Origin: JBHIYN01 sp041984235
GTDB taxonomy: Bacteria; Pseudomonadota; Gammaproteobacteria; Ga0077536
Length of the DNA: 64,000 bases
Direction: 5' to 3'
Assembly: GCA_041984235.1 (NCBI GenBank)
Contig: JBHIYN010000003.1
Location: 310,001-374,000 of the forward strand
How positions within the stretch are numbered: the stretch's first letter is position 1; every line of letters starts with the position of its first letter. The notes under the pieces were generated by a model that searched no databases, was not told the origin of the DNA, and saw only the letters and a list, made by a program, of their open reading frames with translations. Below are positions 34,195 through 44,275 of this stretch, one piece after another. Position numbers and translations under genes: made by a program.

Positions 34195-36308
34195 GCCCCG
34201 GCCAGGGCAGCGATACGGAAAGTAGCCTCGTGAACCTCGATCAGCTGCTCGAACGGAATCGGTGCCGGCGCACCGTTCTCGAGCGCGGACACGAACGCTG
34301 CCACGCACGCGCGCTGCCCCTTGTCCTGCCGCGACAGCCGCATGCGGCTGAACCCGGGCCAGCCATAGCCGCGCATGTCGCGGAAGTTGTCCAGTTGCAC
34401 GATTGCCCCACCACTGAACACCTCCAAGCGCTCCTTGGGAAAGCGTTTGTGGCCATTAGCGAGATAGTGGATCGTGCCCAACGCTCCGTTGACGAAGGTG
34501 AGGGTCGCCGTGACACAATCCGGCGGCGTGCCGCGAGTCATGTCGTGCACGGCGTTCGCCGAAACGTCGGCGATCGGACTCCCAGCCAGGTGGCGCAGCA
34601 AGTCGACGAAGTGGCACGCCTCCCCGATGATGCGTCCGCCGCCGACGCGGGGATTCTGCGTCCAGTGATCGGACGAGACTGCGCCTGCGTTGACTGTCAT
34701 GATGAAAATCGGCGGCACCGCGCGCCCCTCGAGCAGGCGCTGCAGCTCTATGACCTGCGGCGCAAACCGCCGATTGAATCCGACCATGACCTGCGCCGCC
34801 CCACCCGCTTCCTCCCACGCGGCACGTACCGACGCGAGTTCGTCAGCGTCGAGCGCGAGCGGCTTCTCCACGAATACGTGCTTCCCCGCTGCAAGGGCTC
34901 GGCGCGTGTAGGCGGCATGGGAGTCGTGGCGCGTGGCGACGACTACCAGGTTGCAGCGCTCATCTTCGAGAATAGCTTCGGGCTCCGTCGTCGCGGCGGC
35001 CATGCCATGCGCGCGCGCCAGCCGCGCGGCGCTGATCCCGGTCGAGGAGCACACCGCCCCGAGGGCCGCCTCGGTCGCCTCGAAGGCGGGAATCAGCACC
35101 TGCCCGGCGTAATTCCCCGCGCCGAGAAAACCCGCTGTCACGGTAGCCGCTACCGGCGGCGCGCCCAGCAACAGGGTGCGCTCGGACAGCGCCGCGGTCG
35201 GTTGCGGATACTCGAGCACGACCCCCAGGGAGGGCTCGTCGCTACCAATCAGGTCGTAGGCCGCAACCGCATCGGCGAGCGCGAAGCGGTGGCTGACCAG
35301 CGGCTGCACATCGAGCCGGCCATCGGCAAGCATGTCGAGCACGGCCTCGAAATTACGTTGCTCGGTCCAGCGCACGAACCCTACCGGATAGTCGTGTCCT
35401 TCGTTCTCGTATGCAGGGTCGTAACGCCCCGGGCCATACGAGCAGGAGACCTGGAACGACAGCTCCTTGTCGTAGAAATCGGCACGCGAGAGCTCGAGGC
35501 CGGTCACGCCGACGAGCACGATGCGGCCGCGCTTGCGGCACATTTGTGCCGCCTGGTGCACGGGCTCGTTGCTGCGTGTCGACGCGGTGATGATCACGCC
35601 GTCGACACCTCGTCCCCGGGAGAAGACGGCGGCCGCGCCGGAGACGTCGCCACCGGTAGCCGGATTGACGGTTTCAGCACCGAAACGTTCGGCCAGTGCA
35701 ATCCTGGCCGGATCCAGGTCGATGCCCAGCACCCGGCAGCCCTGCGCGCGCAGGAGCTGCACGGTCAACAGCCCGACAAGACCCAGGCCGGTGACCACCA
35801 CGCACTCGCCCAGTGCAGGGGCGAGCAGACGAATGCCCTGAAGGGCGATCGCGCCGAGGACCGTGAAAGAAGCCGCCTCATCGCTCACGGTGTCCGGAAC
35901 GTGTGCGCAGAGGTTCTGCGGCACCGCCACAATCTCGGCGTGCTTGCCGTTGGAGGCAACACGGTCGCCCGGAGCAAAGCCACGGACACCCTCGCCCACC
36001 TGACGCACGACCCCGGCATTGCAGTAACCCATGGCCAGCGGCTCATCGAGCTTGCTGCGTACCGCGGCCAGGGTCGGCGTGAGCCCGTCGGTGCGCACCT
36101 TGTCCAGCACCTGGCGCACCTTGTCCGGCTGCTGGCGTGCCCTGGCCAGCCAGCCGGCGCGGCCGAAATCGACCAGCATGCGCTCGGTTCCGGCGGAGAT
36201 CAGGCTGCGGGAAGTGACGATGACGACCTGCCCCGCCGCGGCCGCGGGCGGCGGCACATCGTCGAGCGTGACGCGCCCGTCACGCAGGCTGCTGAGTACG
36301 ATCTTCAT
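34191..36308 (-). CDS. Bi-domain oxidoreductase: medium-chain dehydrogenase fused to Gfo/Idh/MocA domain
   Basis: A 705-residue fusion. Residues 1-370 are an MDR-type alcohol dehydrogenase-like module (SAGTERMLV, GYCNAGVV, VVTGLGLVGLLTVQLLRAQG). Residues ~385-705 are a Gfo/Idh/MocA oxidoreductase (GFLGAGNYAGQVLIPAF, HVFVEKPLALD, GGGRIIGEACHFVDLLRHL). This combination recurs in polysaccharide gene clusters next to heparinase-like genes and is thought to modify a sugar nucleotide or repeat unit; the reaction is unknown. It overlaps both neighbours by four bases, so the three genes 32521-37531 are translationally coupled. Confidence 0.9.
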   Translation of the reverse strand: MKIVLSSLRDGRVTLDDVPPPAAAAGQVVIVTSRSLISAGTERMLVDFGRAGWLARARQQPDKVRQVLDKVRTDGLTPTLAAVRSKLDEPLAMGYCNAGVVRQVGEGVRGFAPGDRVASNGKHAEIVAVPQNLCAHVPDTVSDEAASFTVLGAIALQGIRLLAPALGECVVVTGLGLVGLLTVQLLRAQGCRVLGIDLDPARIALAERFGAETVNPATGGDVSGAAAVFSRGRGVDGVIITASTRSNEPVHQAAQMCRKRGRIVLVGVTGLELSRADFYDKELSFQVSCSYGPGRYDPAYENEGHDYPVGFVRWTEQRNFEAVLDMLADGRLDVQPLVSHRFALADAVAAYDLIGSDEPSLGVVLEYPQPTAALSERTLLLGAPPVAATVTAGFLGAGNYAGQVLIPAFEATEAALGAVCSSTGISAARLARAHGMAAATTEPEAILEDERCNLVVVATRHDSHAAYTRRALAAGKHVFVEKPLALDADELASVRAAWEEAGGAAQVMVGFNRRFAPQVIELQRLLEGRAVPPIFIMTVNAGAVSSDHWTQNPRVGGGRIIGEACHFVDLLRHLAGSPIADVSANAVHDMTRGTPPDCVTATLTFVNGALGTIHYLANGHKRFPKERLEVFSGGAIVQLDNFRDMRGYGWPGFSRMRLSRQDKGQRACVAAFVSALENGAPAPIPFEQLIEVHEATFRIAALAGA

Positions 36309-37531
36309 GTTTCTACAGTATCCATCGGACCACCCGGCCCTGTTTGCAGCCCGAAAAGGCGCAGATTGGCCCGCACCTGACTGTCGCGATCGAGGTGCCG
36401 GGCCACGTAGCGTGCGATAGCGCCCTGGCGTGCGGCAAATTCATCGCCATCCATGTCGACGGCATCCTGCAGCGCAGCCGACAGCGCGGCCGGCTGATCG
36501 AGCGTAACGTCCCAACCGATGCCGGCCTGTTCCAGCCCGCGCCACGGGGTGCGATCACTCAGGCAAACCAGGCATCCCGCCGACAGCGCCTCGACCACGG
36601 CATGGCCGTAATTCTCTCCCGCCGACGGCAGGACGAAGACATGGTAATCGGACAGCGTTTGCACCACGTCATCACGCGGTACGGCGCCCCGGTAGGTCAC
36701 CGCCACCGTCTCCGGCAGGCGCTCGATCAGAGCCTGGCACTCCCGCCAGTAGGCCCTGTCCTCGGGCCGCACGTAGGCGCCGTAGATATCGAACACGACA
36801 TGTCCGCGAACGGCAGCAAGCGCAGCGAGGGCGAGATGCAGGTTCTTCACCCGCGATATGCGTGAGAGGTAGACGAGCCTCAGCGACCCGGCAGTCTTGG
36901 CCGGAACACGCGCGGTGCGCGCCCGGCCGTCACCAGGCGGGGGCGCCTCCAGGACTTGGGCGTCAAGCGCACAGCGTGGCAGGTGTCGGCCCAGGGCGGA
37001 CTCGATATCAGCGCGCTCGACGGCACTGGCCGCATGCCATACCAGTCCCTCGTGCAGCCCTGTCAGGCGCGATATCCACAGGGCCATGCGCTTGCGCCTC
37101 GGCTTGATGGCCAGCGCCGACGGTGCCAACTCGCCGCGTGGCGCAAGCACGACCCGCGGTGCACGTGGAGCAATCCGGAGCCGCATCAACAGCAGGACGA
37201 GGAGTGAAAAATGCGGCGAGAAGAAGCTGTTGAGATAGACGATCCGCGGTCGCAGGCGGCGCAGCAGCGTTACGGTGCGCGGCGTTCGCCGCCAGCCGGG
37301 CGACGCATAGAATATCCGCGCACCATAGCCGCGACGTAGCCGATCCGGGAGTATGCCGGAATAAGGGACGCTGTCTCCGCGATCGCGGTCGCGGGTCACG
37401 ATCAGACTGCAGGCCCGAGGATTGAGTGCTTCGACGATTGCCTGCACGCTCTTGGCCGGCCCGCCGGCCTTCTGGGATGGCAGGAAGTAGTCGCAGAACA
37501 TCAGTATTTTCGGTCTTTGGCCCGCTGTCAT
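36305..37531 (-). CDS. Glycosyltransferase family 4
   Basis: The 408-residue GT-B enzyme starts at ATG 37531 (MTAGQRPKILMFCDYFLPS). It has a glycine-rich N-terminal loop (QKAGGPAKSVQAIVEAL) and the C-terminal donor-binding pattern (LRLVYLSRISRVKNLHLAL, HVFVLPSAGENYGHAVVEALSAG). The retaining GT4 family transfers a sugar from a nucleotide donor; donor unknown. Its stop overlaps the start of the bi-domain oxidoreductase. Its upstream flank marks the start of the less GC-rich part of the EPS locus. Confidence 0.88.
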   Translation of the reverse strand: MTAGQRPKILMFCDYFLPSQKAGGPAKSVQAIVEALNPRACSLIVTRDRDRGDSVPYSGILPDRLRRGYGARIFYASPGWRRTPRTVTLLRRLRPRIVYLNSFFSPHFSLLVLLLMRLRIAPRAPRVVLAPRGELAPSALAIKPRRKRMALWISRLTGLHEGLVWHAASAVERADIESALGRHLPRCALDAQVLEAPPPGDGRARTARVPAKTAGSLRLVYLSRISRVKNLHLALAALAAVRGHVVFDIYGAYVRPEDRAYWRECQALIERLPETVAVTYRGAVPRDDVVQTLSDYHVFVLPSAGENYGHAVVEALSAGCLVCLSDRTPWRGLEQAGIGWDVTLDQPAALSAALQDAVDMDGDEFAARQGAIARYVARHLDRDSQVRANLRLFGLQTGPGGPMDTVET

Positions 37532-37885
37532 TTGACTCTGGTTGAGCGAGCGGAATCTAACCCGTGCCGTCGCGCTCTTCACCTCCTTGCTTCAGGGGAA
37601 ATCTGCACCTTATGCGAACATCGATACCGCGACCAGCGCCTACTCGGAGACAGGCACATGCCCTCCGCCCCAGAGGTGCTTTGACATAAGTCGTTCGCGA
37701 CCGAAGTATGCGCTCCCTTTAAATCGGGAACCCGAACACGAGTCATGATCAGAAAACGCTAGCCGCTCCTAACCCTGGCACGATTGCGCCGATACTCTTC
37801 GCAGGCTCGTCTGCATTACCCGGTGGTATAAAATGCTCACTGCTCACCAAGGCTACCAAGCACCCATCCCGGCTATCCGGCCTTC
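37532..37885. other. Intergenic region at the border of the lower-GC EPS segment
   Basis: The 354 bp between two glycosyltransferase genes on the minus strand hold no convincing gene. The base composition changes here from GC-rich (left) to more AT-rich (right), consistent with a recombination border. A TTGACA at 37682-37687 on the plus strand has no fitting -10 at 16-18 bp and no plus-strand gene downstream. Confidence 0.4.
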
Positions 37886-39079
37886 TCAATTCCGCACTCC
37901 CTCGATCAGTTCTATCAACTGCGCAACGATGTCTTCTCGACCGTACGCATCAAGCACTTTGCTTCGAAGCCTTTCGCGCGGATCCAGCGGAAAATCGCCG
38001 CTCAGTATGGCATCCAAGCGGTTGCGCAAAGCATCAACGTCGCCGGCCGGAACAACACTATCGGGCAGAACGCGGCCGACGACTTCCGGCAGCGCCGCGG
38101 CATCGGTAGATATAACGGGGCACCCATGCACCAGTGCTTCGAGTACGATCAGGCCAAAGCACTCAAGCGCCACGCTAGGCAACACGAATAGATCCGCAGC
38201 CGCGTACGCTAAATCCAGGTCTTCGTCTGGTATTCGCCCCAGAAAATGGATTCGATCCTGGACACCAAGCTGACGACTCAATGCTTCGAGAGTCGGACGG
38301 AGAGGACCGTCGCCACCGATATAGAAATGCGCATCGTAATTATCCAACAGTGGCGCGGCTGCGCGTAGCGCCACGTCGAGACCGTAGCGAGGACGATGAT
38401 TCCGCAGTGTGAACAGCGCTCGCTTTTGCGGCGACCAACCCAGCGCAGCTTTCGCCTCCTGGCACCCGACGATTCGCCCGGGGGGTTTCGCCCAGTGCGG
38501 AATGACCGCTATCTTCTTCGCAAGTGTCGCGTCGTGGAGTTCAAGTAGGCGATCGCGCGTAAACGACGAGAGCGTATGGATTGCCGTTGATTTCACCAGC
38601 AGCTGCCGCTCGAATCGCTTCAGGATACGACCGGCCACGGCCAATCTGAGCTTCACGTTGATGCCGCGTCCGCGTTCGTTCACCCTCTGCTCAAGCGAGA
38701 TCGGAGAATGTACTGTCGTGATGATTCTCGTGCCCGCGGAAAGTCCGTTCACGATACCTGCCCCGGACACCTGGGTATGTACGTGCGCTACATCAACGGG
38801 CGTGCGTGAATCGATCCGCTCCGCGGCACGTGTCGCAACCGCAGCAATCTTGCTGTAGCGCAACGGATTCCAGGTACTGAAATCGGGTTTCTGCAAACGA
38901 ACAACTCTAAGACCGTCAATGCGCTCGACATTCGGCGTTTGGCCGCTGTCATTCCGATAGGCAACGAGCGTGACATCGTGCCCGGCTTCACGTACAGCAA
39001 GCGCAATATCCCACGCCACTCGCGCAGAACCGCTGGGCTTATCCGGAAAAGCAAAATCGACGACCGCGAGATAATGCAT
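37886..39079 (-). CDS. Glycosyltransferase family 4
   Basis: The 397-residue GT4-type enzyme has an N-terminal acceptor-binding half (DKPSGSARVAWDIALAVREAG, VAHVHTQVSGAG, TVHSPISLEQR) and the C-terminal donor half with YIGGDGPLRPTLEAL, VQDRIHFLGRIPDEDL and LPSVALECFGLIVLEALVHG, including the E-x7-E signature (E-C-F-G-L-I-V-L-E). The DNA is visibly less GC-rich than the genes left of 37.5 kb. It follows the Wzy-like gene, 50 bp apart, in the same direction. Donor and linkage unknown. Confidence 0.9.
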   Translation of the reverse strand: MHYLAVVDFAFPDKPSGSARVAWDIALAVREAGHDVTLVAYRNDSGQTPNVERIDGLRVVRLQKPDFSTWNPLRYSKIAAVATRAAERIDSRTPVDVAHVHTQVSGAGIVNGLSAGTRIITTVHSPISLEQRVNERGRGINVKLRLAVAGRILKRFERQLLVKSTAIHTLSSFTRDRLLELHDATLAKKIAVIPHWAKPPGRIVGCQEAKAALGWSPQKRALFTLRNHRPRYGLDVALRAAAPLLDNYDAHFYIGGDGPLRPTLEALSRQLGVQDRIHFLGRIPDEDLDLAYAAADLFVLPSVALECFGLIVLEALVHGCPVISTDAAALPEVVGRVLPDSVVPAGDVDALRNRLDAILSGDFPLDPRERLRSKVLDAYGREDIVAQLIELIEGVRN

Positions 39080-39129
39080 TCCATGTGCCCTGACAGTACT
39101 CGAACAAACGAACGAACGACTATCGGCAT

Positions 39130-40668
39130 TCAGCGTGGCCGCGCCACCATGACACGCGACAGGACCATGTTCATGAGCAGCAGCACAACCACAATTCTCC
39201 CCATCTTTCCGAACTGCTGGCCGAGACCCGCCTCAAAGCGCAACACGAGGAAGTAGGTCGCCAGTAACAATAAAATAAACCGAGGCGATGTCATTTCCGG
39301 CAATGAACGAGCCATGCTTCCGATGATGCCAAACATCCCTCCTATGACGGCCATGCCAATAACCACCGCGCCATACCCAAAGTTCCAGTAGAGTTCGCCA
39401 AGAAACGTACTTGGAACGAAAGTCAAGCGGGACTGGGACAACCCAAATTCTCTGTTGAAAAGCTGCCCGGTTGAAATTTGAGGCTTATCAGGCCAGATCG
39501 CGCGAGGAATGAAACTATAGATGACATAGAGGAGCGTCGCCCCATTCTGATACGCCACGTCCTTGCCAGTTCGCTCAACTATGATATCGATGTATTTCCT
39601 CGCGTACACGCGATCACTCAATGACCTCAGGCTCTCTTCAATAACACCGACACCCTCTTTCGTCTGTTTCTTCGCCGCTTTTGCCGAGACAAAATTCTTC
39701 ACCTCTCCGGCCGATTGCACCGCCTCAATCGTGGTCTTCGATCGCTCTTGCAGGAATTGCTCTCGGTAAATATCAAACAGAAACTGGTACGGGATAAAAA
39801 GCACAATGATTATCGCGATCCACTTTAACTCGAGCCGCCCCCGCACAAAGTAACTGCCAATAACAAGTAGCGCGGGAATTCGAAACGACACTTCCTTTGT
39901 ATTGGCAACGAAGCCGAGCGCGAACTCGAAACCGATCATTACCATTAACACCAGCCAAACACGCCGCGGCCGGTAACCGCGCAGCCCTAGATAAATCAGC
40001 ATGACACTAGAAATCATCGGCAGGATTCGCAAATTCGACACAATGTTCAATGGTATTGAGAGAACATGTGTAGCGACCCTCCCAGGATCAACCGAGAGAT
40101 AATACGCAGACGTCACCACCGTGGTGGGAATATAGACTGCGATAGCCCCCCAAAAGATAACTGGGTAAGCCCACTCCCTTGCGAAGATTCCAGAGCGACA
40201 CGGAATTAACCAGACTGCTCCTAGATAGCCGAAAACGAACATCGCACCGCCGACAAACACGACAATATCCGCGCCCGACAAGAAGTTCCCCTGGTTCTGC
40301 AACGATCCTAAGAATTGCAGCGTGGAGTCACTAGGTCCGAAAAAGACCGCAACGGCGTCCCCGATACCGAATATCGTGCCATACCAGAGCATGAAGAATG
40401 CGAGGAGCCGCGTCTCAGCGCCACGGGCAAAAAACGCCGGAGCTGTTGCCAATGCGAATAGCGCTGTCACATAAGCGACCCGGCCTGAAGGAACAGCAGG
40501 CTCGTAAAACCAAGCCCCCAATAGCACCACGCCAACGCTGAAACAGACCGCAGAGTAAACAGCAAAGCCCCGCCCCGATTCCTGCCCTCCATCGAGACTA
40601 TTGCCGCGAGAAACCACGGGGCGGCGGCGGACACGAACCGATTCCATTTCAGAGGTGTCGTTACTCAC
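39130..40668 (-). CDS. Wzy-like oligosaccharide repeat-unit polymerase
   Basis: The 512-residue protein has about 12 membrane helices and a large central soluble loop (about residues 300-390) containing FIPRAIWPDKPQISTGQLFN, a segment typical of Wzy-type and EPS polymerases. Such proteins are weakly conserved, so the call rests on topology and locus. I start at GTG 40668, six bp after the stop of the CgeB-like gene and preceded by AGGTTAGGG; the ATG 21 bp further in has no ribosome-binding site. The gene is clearly lower in GC than flanks, as is usual for polymerases of variable polysaccharides. Confidence 0.75.
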   Translation of the reverse strand: MSNDTSEMESVRVRRRPVVSRGNSLDGGQESGRGFAVYSAVCFSVGVVLLGAWFYEPAVPSGRVAYVTALFALATAPAFFARGAETRLLAFFMLWYGTIFGIGDAVAVFFGPSDSTLQFLGSLQNQGNFLSGADIVVFVGGAMFVFGYLGAVWLIPCRSGIFAREWAYPVIFWGAIAVYIPTTVVTSAYYLSVDPGRVATHVLSIPLNIVSNLRILPMISSVMLIYLGLRGYRPRRVWLVLMVMIGFEFALGFVANTKEVSFRIPALLVIGSYFVRGRLELKWIAIIIVLFIPYQFLFDIYREQFLQERSKTTIEAVQSAGEVKNFVSAKAAKKQTKEGVGVIEESLRSLSDRVYARKYIDIIVERTGKDVAYQNGATLLYVIYSFIPRAIWPDKPQISTGQLFNREFGLSQSRLTFVPSTFLGELYWNFGYGAVVIGMAVIGGMFGIIGSMARSLPEMTSPRFILLLLATYFLVLRFEAGLGQQFGKMGRIVVVLLLMNMVLSRVMVARPR

Positions 40669-40673
40669 CAGCC

Positions 40674-41678
40674 CTAACCTACACCCGCCTTGGCAAAAAG
40701 ATCTTTTAGCCGGCATCGGTAAGTGTGCTCGGCATAGGCTCGTCGTTGACTCGCGGCGGCCATTTCAGCGCGTCGGTGGGGCCGTTGCAGGTAGTAGGCA
40801 ATCTTGCTTCGCAATTCATCGATGGAACGAAAGGCATCTAGCTCTACACCGATCTCAAAATGCTCTTCCAGAGCGGGCGAATAGGTCACAAGCTGAAAGC
40901 CGCGACAACCCGCGACCTCAAAGCAGCGAGCGTTGATGCCTTGTACCTCAGCAAAATGCATCAGATTCAAAACTATCTTCGATACCGATAAGGCCTTAGC
41001 CTTTTCCTCCTCATATATTCCGCGCCCCTGCACCATTTGAGGCACGCGATTCACCAACCACTGCGGAACATTCCCCCAGCATTTCATTTCGTAATCCGTA
41101 AGTTGCTCGAGAACTCTTTGGCGGTAGTAATACAAGTTGCCATATATGCATACGTCACAAGAGTAAGCGTCTTCTTCTGACGGTAGGCAAGTTAACGCCT
41201 TGTGAATGTCGGGATTACATGCCTCAGGGAGGTAATGAGCATTCAATCCGGCCAACGAACGAAAGTGTTGAACGAGATAATGATCCTTCAGGAAAATGGC
41301 ATCATAATCCGCGCCGATCAGATATTGGCGACCAAGCGTCGTCATCGCATCTTGGCACCAGCACACTAGCGGCGCGGGCACAACCTGCTTGAGTTTGCTC
41401 ACTGTTTTTGGCGAAAGCATGCTCCCGAGTAACACGAGCACAATTTCAGGGCGAGTTTGCTCGGCTGTTTGCAGCAAGCGGTTCTCGATCAAGAGTTCAG
41501 GTTCACGCAAAAGCCGCGCGGCAAGCGCCCGGAAAAGACGCGCGGAGCGCCCACGCAACGGCACGAAATCGCGAGCATTGAAGTGGACCGCGTCGTGCCC
41601 CATCGACTCGAGAGTTGATAAAACGTGCTTTTCCATCGAGTCTGCGCCAATGGCAGCCCCGATCACTAATACGCGCAT
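40674..41678 (-). CDS. CgeB-like glycosyltransferase
   Basis: The 334-residue protein resembles CgeB-type GT-B glycosyltransferases: MRVLVIGAAIGADSMEKHV at the N-terminus, PEIVLVLLGSMLSPKT, APLVCWCQDA, then a C-terminal half with INARCFEVAGCRGFQLV and EIGVELDAFRSIDELRSKI, the usual end of this family. Family members act on spore coats, flagellin or polysaccharides. It sits immediately before the Wzy-like gene, probably co-transcribed, and diverges from wzx. Donor unknown. Confidence 0.82.
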   Translation of the reverse strand: MRVLVIGAAIGADSMEKHVLSTLESMGHDAVHFNARDFVPLRGRSARLFRALAARLLREPELLIENRLLQTAEQTRPEIVLVLLGSMLSPKTVSKLKQVVPAPLVCWCQDAMTTLGRQYLIGADYDAIFLKDHYLVQHFRSLAGLNAHYLPEACNPDIHKALTCLPSEEDAYSCDVCIYGNLYYYRQRVLEQLTDYEMKCWGNVPQWLVNRVPQMVQGRGIYEEEKAKALSVSKIVLNLMHFAEVQGINARCFEVAGCRGFQLVTYSPALEEHFEIGVELDAFRSIDELRSKIAYYLQRPHRRAEMAAASQRRAYAEHTYRCRLKDLFAKAGVG

Positions 41679-42023
41679 AAATGTCTCCGCACAATTCGCA
41701 CTAAACTAATCCCATGTTTGCGCATGAAGCTTGCCGCATTGCCGACGATTACCTCGACGTTGCACTTGGGTCTACAGAAAGCAGATTCGCACGAATTCGC
41801 GTCGCCAACGGCGCATTCGAAAATAAGTGCATTGCCCGAACTCTCCGCTCGACGCCCGCACCGATTCGACTTGCTCCAATACGAGCAGGGCTGAAATGTG
41901 CACGCCGCGTGCGTCCTTTGAGCGTATTACACGTGCAGTTGCGAGCGCACCTTCTATCTCGCATCTTGCAGCTACGCGGTACTTGACAGAAGCATAACTT
42001 CGCGACACTACGCATTCGTGACC
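41679..42023. other. Intergenic region between divergent CgeB-like and wzx genes
   Basis: These 345 bp should contain promoters for both directions. A TTGACA occurs at about 41985 but the matching -10 is poor. A plus-strand open frame 41714-41986 (90 codons) has Arg-rich, low-complexity content and no ribosome-binding site, and is not accepted as a gene. Confidence 0.4.
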
Positions 42024-43304
42024 ATGAAGAAGCAACATCAACTCGTTCGCGACTTCGTCTGGCTAGGAACCAGTCAGCTCCTCGTATTGCTGGCCCGGCT
42101 GTTCGGTATTCGCATCCTGACGGAACTGGTGACCACCGACACCTACGGTGAGTTGGGTCTCTTGCTCGCCGTCTCGACGCTGGGTATTGCGGTTTTCGCG
42201 AATCCGTTGATTCAAGCTGCCATGCGTGCCTTGCCGGACTCGCGGCTCGCAGGACGGGCACAGGACCTCCACTCCCTGTCGTTTCAATTGCTCACCCTAT
42301 CGGTCAGCGCTTTCGGCTGCCTCTTATTAGCTGGCTCCCTAATTTGGATTTTTTTGTCCTCGGATTCTGCCTCGATGTGGGCCATCGGCGCCGTTGCCAT
42401 CTTGACGGTTGTGGATGTGTTGCGAACTTTCGAAATAGGCATGCTGAACGTTGCTCACCGGCAGCGCGCTTTTTCCGCGTGGAACGCCATTGACGCATGG
42501 GCTCGCCCACTGTTCGCGATCGTGTTCGTAGTGCTTGCCGGACCCATTGCCTCGGCAGTTATTCTCGGATACACCAGCGCGACGGCGCTGACGTACGCTG
42601 GATTTAGGCGATTGCAAAAAGCTAGAGCTCCAGCCCAGACAGATTTGGAGCGATCCAGCATCAACGCTGGGGATTGGCATGAGACTACCCGCTCTGCAAT
42701 GCTGCGTTACGCCTTTCCGCTTGTGCCGGTAGCACTATTCGGCTGGTTGACCGGCGTCGCCGATCGATTCGTCTTAGCGGGCCTTGCAGGCACAGCCGAG
42801 ACCGGCCTTTATATCGCCGCTTACGGTCTCGCCAGCGCGCCACTGTTCGCCCTAACGAAGATTTTTGTCAATACGTTCCGACCTCGCCTCTATGAAGCCC
42901 ACGCCAGCAGCGACCATGGCGAGGAACGGCGCTTGGTTGCCCTTTGGATCGCGACATTCCTCGGTGTCGGCGGATTTGGCGTTTTGCTGTATTTTCAGTT
43001 TGCCGGCCCGATCGCACACGTTGCCCTGGCAAGCACATTTCGGGAATCGAGCAGTCTCATGCCCTGGCTTGCTATGGCCTATCTGGTTAAGGGCCTTCAG
43101 TCAGTATTCGAAACCCGCCTTTATGCACAGAAGCGAACACACGTTCTGCTTAATATAGAAGGAGTAGGCGCTGCAGTCGCGCTGATATGCTATTTTGCCC
43201 TCATCCCCGAACTCGGCGCGATGGGTGCAGTGTGGGGCACATTCATTGCGATGGTCGTGACGTTTCTCGCCACAATCTGGCTGGCAAGAGAGTCAGACCG
43301 CTAG
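42024..43304 (+). CDS. wzx: Oligosaccharide flippase, Wzx-like
   Basis: The 426-residue protein has about 12 membrane helices spread over its whole length, with N-terminal LVRDFVWLGTSQLLVLLARLFGIRIL and a mid-protein ADRFVLAGLAGTAETGLYIAAYGL segment typical of MOP-superfamily polysaccharide flippases. It would move the undecaprenyl-linked repeat unit across the inner membrane. ATG 42024 is chosen; a GTG two codons earlier is possible. It is one of only two plus-strand genes inside the EPS locus and is followed 50 bp later by the FkbM-type methyltransferase. Confidence 0.88.
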   Translation: MKKQHQLVRDFVWLGTSQLLVLLARLFGIRILTELVTTDTYGELGLLLAVSTLGIAVFANPLIQAAMRALPDSRLAGRAQDLHSLSFQLLTLSVSAFGCLLLAGSLIWIFLSSDSASMWAIGAVAILTVVDVLRTFEIGMLNVAHRQRAFSAWNAIDAWARPLFAIVFVVLAGPIASAVILGYTSATALTYAGFRRLQKARAPAQTDLERSSINAGDWHETTRSAMLRYAFPLVPVALFGWLTGVADRFVLAGLAGTAETGLYIAAYGLASAPLFALTKIFVNTFRPRLYEAHASSDHGEERRLVALWIATFLGVGGFGVLLYFQFAGPIAHVALASTFRESSSLMPWLAMAYLVKGLQSVFETRLYAQKRTHVLLNIEGVGAAVALICYFALIPELGAMGAVWGTFIAMVVTFLATIWLARESDR

Positions 43305-43354
43305 GCACTTTCACTGCACTGGGAGAGCACTTCGCTCACTCTCGCGATCACCGC

Positions 43355-44275
43355 ATGTCCTTCCGTATCCGAGCTAGGCTGTTGTTTCCGGTCCTACGCA
43401 GATTTGGCCGTCTGCGATGGCTACGTAGAGGCGTCCGTTATCGCCTGATTCGCATTTTCTCGAGCCCGGATGGCATTGCGGACCACGAGTACGAAACATC
43501 CTTCTTCAGCCTGAAATACCGCGGGAACCTTAAGACTCATATCGATTGGGAAGTCTTCTTTTTCGGTGCTTACGAAGCAAGTGAACTAGAGTTCCTCCGC
43601 ACTCTAGCGCCATTCCTCTCCTCCAAAGTCATTCTGGACATCGGCGCAAACATAGGGCATCACACGCTATTTTTCTCGCGCCTGGCACGCCACGTCCATG
43701 CTTTCGAGCCTTTCGACCAGGTGCGCCGTACGTGCGAGCAACGCATTGAGGACAATCAACTGGATAATGTCACCATCCACCCCGTGGGGTTGGGCGCCGA
43801 GAATGAACAATTACAGTACTTTGCGCCGAGAGAGATCAACACCGGGACAGGATCATTCGTGCCCGGTCACGCCGCGGACAATAATACGGCCGCTGGACGC
43901 CTGGAGGTATGTATAGGGGACGAGTACCTAGCGAAGTTCGACATTGACGACATCGGCCTCGTGAAGATCGATGTCGAAGGATTCGAACGCAACGTCCTTG
44001 CGGGTCTGCAGCAGACCCTGCGCGCTAATCGCCCGCTCATCGTCATGGAATTCTCTACCGACACTCGTGAAAGCATGGGCGATATCGAAACCTTGATGAA
44101 CCTGTTGCCCGAGAACTACGTAATTCACCGCATCGTTGTCGACGAACCTCGGGCGGTATTATTCAATCGCTGCCGGGCGCACCTCCAACCTTTCGATTTT
44201 TCTTCGAGCCGTTACGACCTACTCATGATGCCAGCCGGCGTCGAACTGCCGATTCGAAAACGACGTCAAGGTTGA
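43355..44275 (+). CDS. FkbM-family methyltransferase
   Basis: The 306-residue SAM-dependent methyltransferase has motif I VILDIGANIGHHTLFFSR, HAFEPFDQVRRTCEQRI and the later LVKIDVEGFERNVLAGLQ, the full FkbM signature. It probably O-methylates a sugar of the polysaccharide. I start at ATG 43355 (MSFRIRARL); the longer frame upstream is inside wzx. Its stop lies beyond the stop of the convergent beta-helix gene, so the two genes overlap by 10 bp at their 3' ends. Confidence 0.93.
   Translation: MSFRIRARLLFPVLRRFGRLRWLRRGVRYRLIRIFSSPDGIADHEYETSFFSLKYRGNLKTHIDWEVFFFGAYEASELEFLRTLAPFLSSKVILDIGANIGHHTLFFSRLARHVHAFEPFDQVRRTCEQRIEDNQLDNVTIHPVGLGAENEQLQYFAPREINTGTGSFVPGHAADNNTAAGRLEVCIGDEYLAKFDIDDIGLVKIDVEGFERNVLAGLQQTLRANRPLIVMEFSTDTRESMGDIETLMNLLPENYVIHRIVVDEPRAVLFNRCRAHLQPFDFSSSRYDLLMMPAGVELPIRKRRQG

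Noticed and set aside
37780..37795. TGGCAC...TTGC, resembling a sigma-54 promoter
   Set aside because: Spacing between the GG and GC elements is wrong (two bases instead of about five).
41714..41986. 90-codon frame upstream of wzx
   Set aside because: No ribosome-binding site, Arg-rich content and no family pattern; it lies where divergent promoters are expected.
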